From CAYZXU01 sp964482535 (GTDB taxonomy: Bacteria; Desulfobacterota; Desulfobacteria; Desulfobacterales; BuS5): a DNA stretch of 60,458 nt. The first letter of the stretch is position 1. The number at the start of each line of letters is the position of its first letter. Both the position numbers and the translations under genes were made by a program. Positions 60,001-60,458 of the stretch are shown one piece after another. The notes under the pieces are model-generated. The model was not told where the DNA came from, searched no databases, and was given only the letters and a program-made list of their open reading frames with translations. The stretch spans positions 1-60,458 of the forward strand of contig CAYZXU010000002.1 of the NCBI GenBank assembly GCA_964482535.1. The letters run 5' to 3'.

Positions 60001-60458
60001 AGTTGATGTTGAAATCAGGGATGGTGTTAAAAAAGGCATGGGAGTAATACATTCAAGGGCAAAGGCGATTTTGACTTCTTCTCTTTCCCATAAATCTTCC
60101 GGCTCTGCCTTGCGCCTTGATCCTGATGAACTAAAGATTACGCCCTATGCGCGAACCATGGACGATGTGTATGAAAATATTCTGTTTCATGGTGATAAAC
60201 TTCGAGGTATAAGAAAAATAACAAGCTGCTCTGAGCAGTTCATGCTTGCAGAGATTGATTCAGCTCCATTGCCCGGGCAATGGATGTCTGAGCCTTTAAG
60301 AAGCCGATGGATAGCTGACCCTTTGATTATTGATTCTGCTTTTCAAATGGCAACGATTTGGACTTATGAAAAAACAGGCATGTTTTCCCTGCCGGGATAT
60401 TGTGCAACATACCGCCAGTATCAGGACAGATTTCCATCAAAAGGTGTGAAAGTTTTGC
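54029..60458 (+). CDS. PfaA-like iterative synthase, KS-AT-ACP-ACP-KR-DH (partial)
   Basis: A multidomain type I synthase runs off the right edge after ~2,143 codons. The likely start is GTG 54029, just before the N-T-P-V-A-I-I-G-M-E opening of the ketosynthase. KS: D-A-A-C-A-S-S (Cys213), E-A-H-G-T-G-T (His348), G-H-T-K (His392). AT: F-P-G-Q-G-S-Q and G-H-S-F-G-E (Ser696). Two ACPs with L-G-I-D-S-I-K-R (Ser1159, Ser1272). KR: T-G-G-A-R-G-I-T near residue 1595, with a later F-S-S-I-S and Y-A-M-A-N. DH/hotdog: H-V-L-G-G-R-P-V-V-P (His1921, HxxxGxxxxP) and D-S-A-F-Q (Asp2102), so it looks active. Domain order and the adjacent pfaD point to polyunsaturated fatty acid or polyketide lipid synthesis. 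The product is unknown; classical PfaA usually has more ACPs. Confidence 0.85.
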   Translation, partial: MKHKNELKYQNTPVAIIGMECFFPKSSDLKEYWRLLYNGEDGITDIPETHWSPEDYFDKDQARPDHVYAKRGGFLSPVKFDPLEFGIPPSNLQATDTSQLLALIAAKRALEKAGYGGDKEFNRDKTGVIIGVTGTQELVIPLGARLGYPVWRKALENSGVDHDKTEEVIKRISESYLPWQENSFPGLLGNVVAGRICNRLNLGGTNCVVDAACASSMAALNMAVMELVSGKSDMVVTGGVDTLNDIFMHMCFAKTHILSPSGDIRPFSKNADGTLLGEGVGILVLKRLADAKKDGDRIYAVIKGIGTSSDGKSQSIYAPNAKGQAKALREAYENADVDPGTVELLEAHGTGTMVGDLVEFNAVKEVFGQSENQSEKKNNWCAIGSVKSMIGHTKAAAGSAGLIKAALSLYNKVLLPTLKADEPDPKLEIDKSPFYINSESRPWFSKNGNPRRAGISSFGFGGSNFHVIMEEYLRDKEEVLCASKVEIISFSSSSLEGLKNDISEFKKLTVQSFSKNFFAEKTFETRKNFSSKDPYRLLITVKSLSETDEDLSLSLEQLFDEASALMEKIGLEGKSILNTDNVFLGCGKPSEKIAFVFPGQGSQYVNMGRDIICSFPESFKAIETANSICGKQANANFLISDFIFPRLSKSKKETEKQKTRLQKTDIAQPAIGAVSLAMLKILQRFGIKPDAVCGHSFGELTALCAAGWIDEETFLNLAAIRGKLMADAGKSNEVNNGAMLAVNAPLDELEKLVAGMDNRLIIANRNSPRQGVLSGSLNYIEEAQKICLKKGFSAIRLPVSAAFHSSLVEEAAKPFGDAVNNFNIIPTDMPVFSNTTAGMYPADSSKARALLANQILSPVNFTEEIENLYTFGINTFVEVGPKPVLSGLIKSILRGRDCHIISLDSSSGKDSGIADIARALCMIASTGSQVDLKKWECPIGSDLASLNQVKPVNNAKGKMAVQVSGANFKVPTKNNQDKVENYKNKNFTPQAVESSKEPEIGGVMYKDKKDSDHNIIDSLKLVREGMDAICSIQMQTAETHKKFLETQAEASRTLHEMMESVRSITETSSGADNKKDIFEKKEIFIPDNLTAQALEVKPEPAESLKAISVKDEVKVDPEEAEKAEKVQDIITGVVSELTGYPPEMLEPDMDIETDLGIDSIKRVEIFSLLEEKMPGLPSVSPEDMGSIKTLGQIAEYLKSSSGSKDAGLEYTDLDSEEGRSKKIKAETKDPKAEPESEKVQDIITGVVSQLTGYPPEMLEPDMDIETDLGIDSIKRVEIFSLLEEKMPGLPSVSPEDMGSIKTLGQIAEYLKSSSDYKQTGLKESGQENIEEVKNLKNISKEEINEASLDSAESVSDLIDRKKVCLVETPLKAGKSITIPADKKIFITDDKAGLSLSIADELALLNINTVVISHDILKYRKDFPKAAGLILIPKKMDAGPDYDPDNDPDNNPDKKHEEFLKNVFMLTSHIAGDLIKSAKNGGAVFATITGLDGAFGFKGGAVLSPVSGGLAGLAKTASIEWEQVSCHALDIDPAWKNNREIAKAVVAEILNDSLENGIETGLGQNIRYKLKLQSAPYADSESVQAETALNPGEPVVITGGARGITANCAFALAKYERPVLVLIGRSPALFPEPEWLAPLDDKGLIKKAILENEKPVTPAELEKLYARYMANREIAKNIKMLKSMGEKVYYYSADIRDYDRISVIFNEVRDLHGPIKGIIHGAGVLEDRLITDKTKEQYEKVFSTKVDGLRALLAAAKDDDLKYLILFSSISARVGNMGQADYAMANEVLNKIAHRESNLRSGCRVVSINWGPWDGGMVSDTLKNEFKKNNIGMIPVDTGAMCMLYEMKRQSVKSDNQNPEVVIGAKSFSKDEAYQENSHYFKGSRTSEKQPDNFKPVGGNNNLSLIIKREIDVNSYPVLKSHVLGGRPVVPFALMTEWISHSALHENPGLLLYGIDDMRILKGIALEKKNGHRKKLVHMFTGKAVKKGLFFEVDVEIRDGVKKGMGVIHSRAKAILTSSLSHKSSGSALRLDPDELKITPYARTMDDVYENILFHGDKLRGIRKITSCSEQFMLAEIDSAPLPGQWMSEPLRSRWIADPLIIDSAFQMATIWTYEKTGMFSLPGYCATYRQYQDRFPSKGVKVL
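57396..57969 (+). repeat. Two near-identical ACP-coding repeats
   Basis: Positions 57396-57630 and 57735-57969 are 235-base direct repeats offset by exactly 339 bases (113 codons). I see six base differences between them, four of them clustered in three adjacent codons. Each encodes one acyl carrier domain. The similarity at the third-codon level shows recent duplication or ongoing gene conversion. Confidence 0.9.

Noticed and set aside
59740..60458. The end of the synthase as a truncated pseudogene
   Set aside because: The frame is open to the last base of the window and the DH motifs are intact, so the gene is cut only by the window edge.

Overview
The window looks like an AT-rich chromosome segment of a Gram-negative bacterium, most likely a deltaproteobacterium (Desulfobacterota, Desulfobacterales-like). 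This rests on the TolC/HlyD-type envelope genes, the DUF3467 - YkgJ-like - XerD run, a PfaD/PfaA-type fatty acid/polyketide pair and the toxin-antitoxin debris. The taxon is an inference from gene content, not a database match.

Layout. (1) Positions 1-1058 are a toxin-antitoxin graveyard: a C-terminal HipA kinase scrap, an apparently intact Phd/YefM-type antitoxin, a ParE/RelE toxin cut off after about 61 residues, and, fused to it tail to tail, an XRE/HigA-type antitoxin that has also lost its end. (2) Positions 1097-7885 (minus strand) hold a four-gene operon, in transcription order: a membrane-anchored GAF-HlyD fusion, a PqqD-like/M50 metalloprotease/HlyD-like fusion, a short SecA-type ATPase, and a periplasmic HlyD adaptor. 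(3) Positions 7886-8140 are a divergent control region with a good sigma70-like promoter and an operator-like palindrome. (4) Positions 8141-9526 (plus) encode a TolC-like outer-membrane channel. (5) Positions 9547-50262 are one uninterrupted reading frame of up to 13,571 codons. Its protein has a LEPR-XLL-type N-terminus, a DUF4347 (caspase-like) domain, about 3,000 residues of RTX-type calcium-binding repeats, about 8,000 residues of glycine/alanine-rich solenoid-like repeats with inserted modules, a small second RTX block and a lysine-rich tail. (6) Positions 50362-52273 hold three ordinary genes (DUF3467, a YkgJ-like cysteine cluster protein, XerD), followed by a terminator-like hairpin. 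(7) Positions 52356-60458 hold pfaD and the first ~2,143 codons of a PfaA-like synthase (KS-AT-ACP-ACP-KR-DH) that runs off the window.

How it may work. The minus-strand operon, the TolC gene and the giant gene read as one locus for making and exporting an enormous surface protein. All the envelope-spanning parts of a type I-like exporter are present (three HlyD-type proteins and TolC), but no ABC transporter is encoded here. The only energy-coupling protein in the locus is the short SecA relative. My main proposal is a SecA-powered, TolC-dependent export route dedicated to LEPR-XLL giant proteins. In it the PqqD-like domain or the M50 protease would recognise or cut the unusual basic leader, and the GAF domain would sense a ligand. 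This is inference from gene content and neighbourhood.
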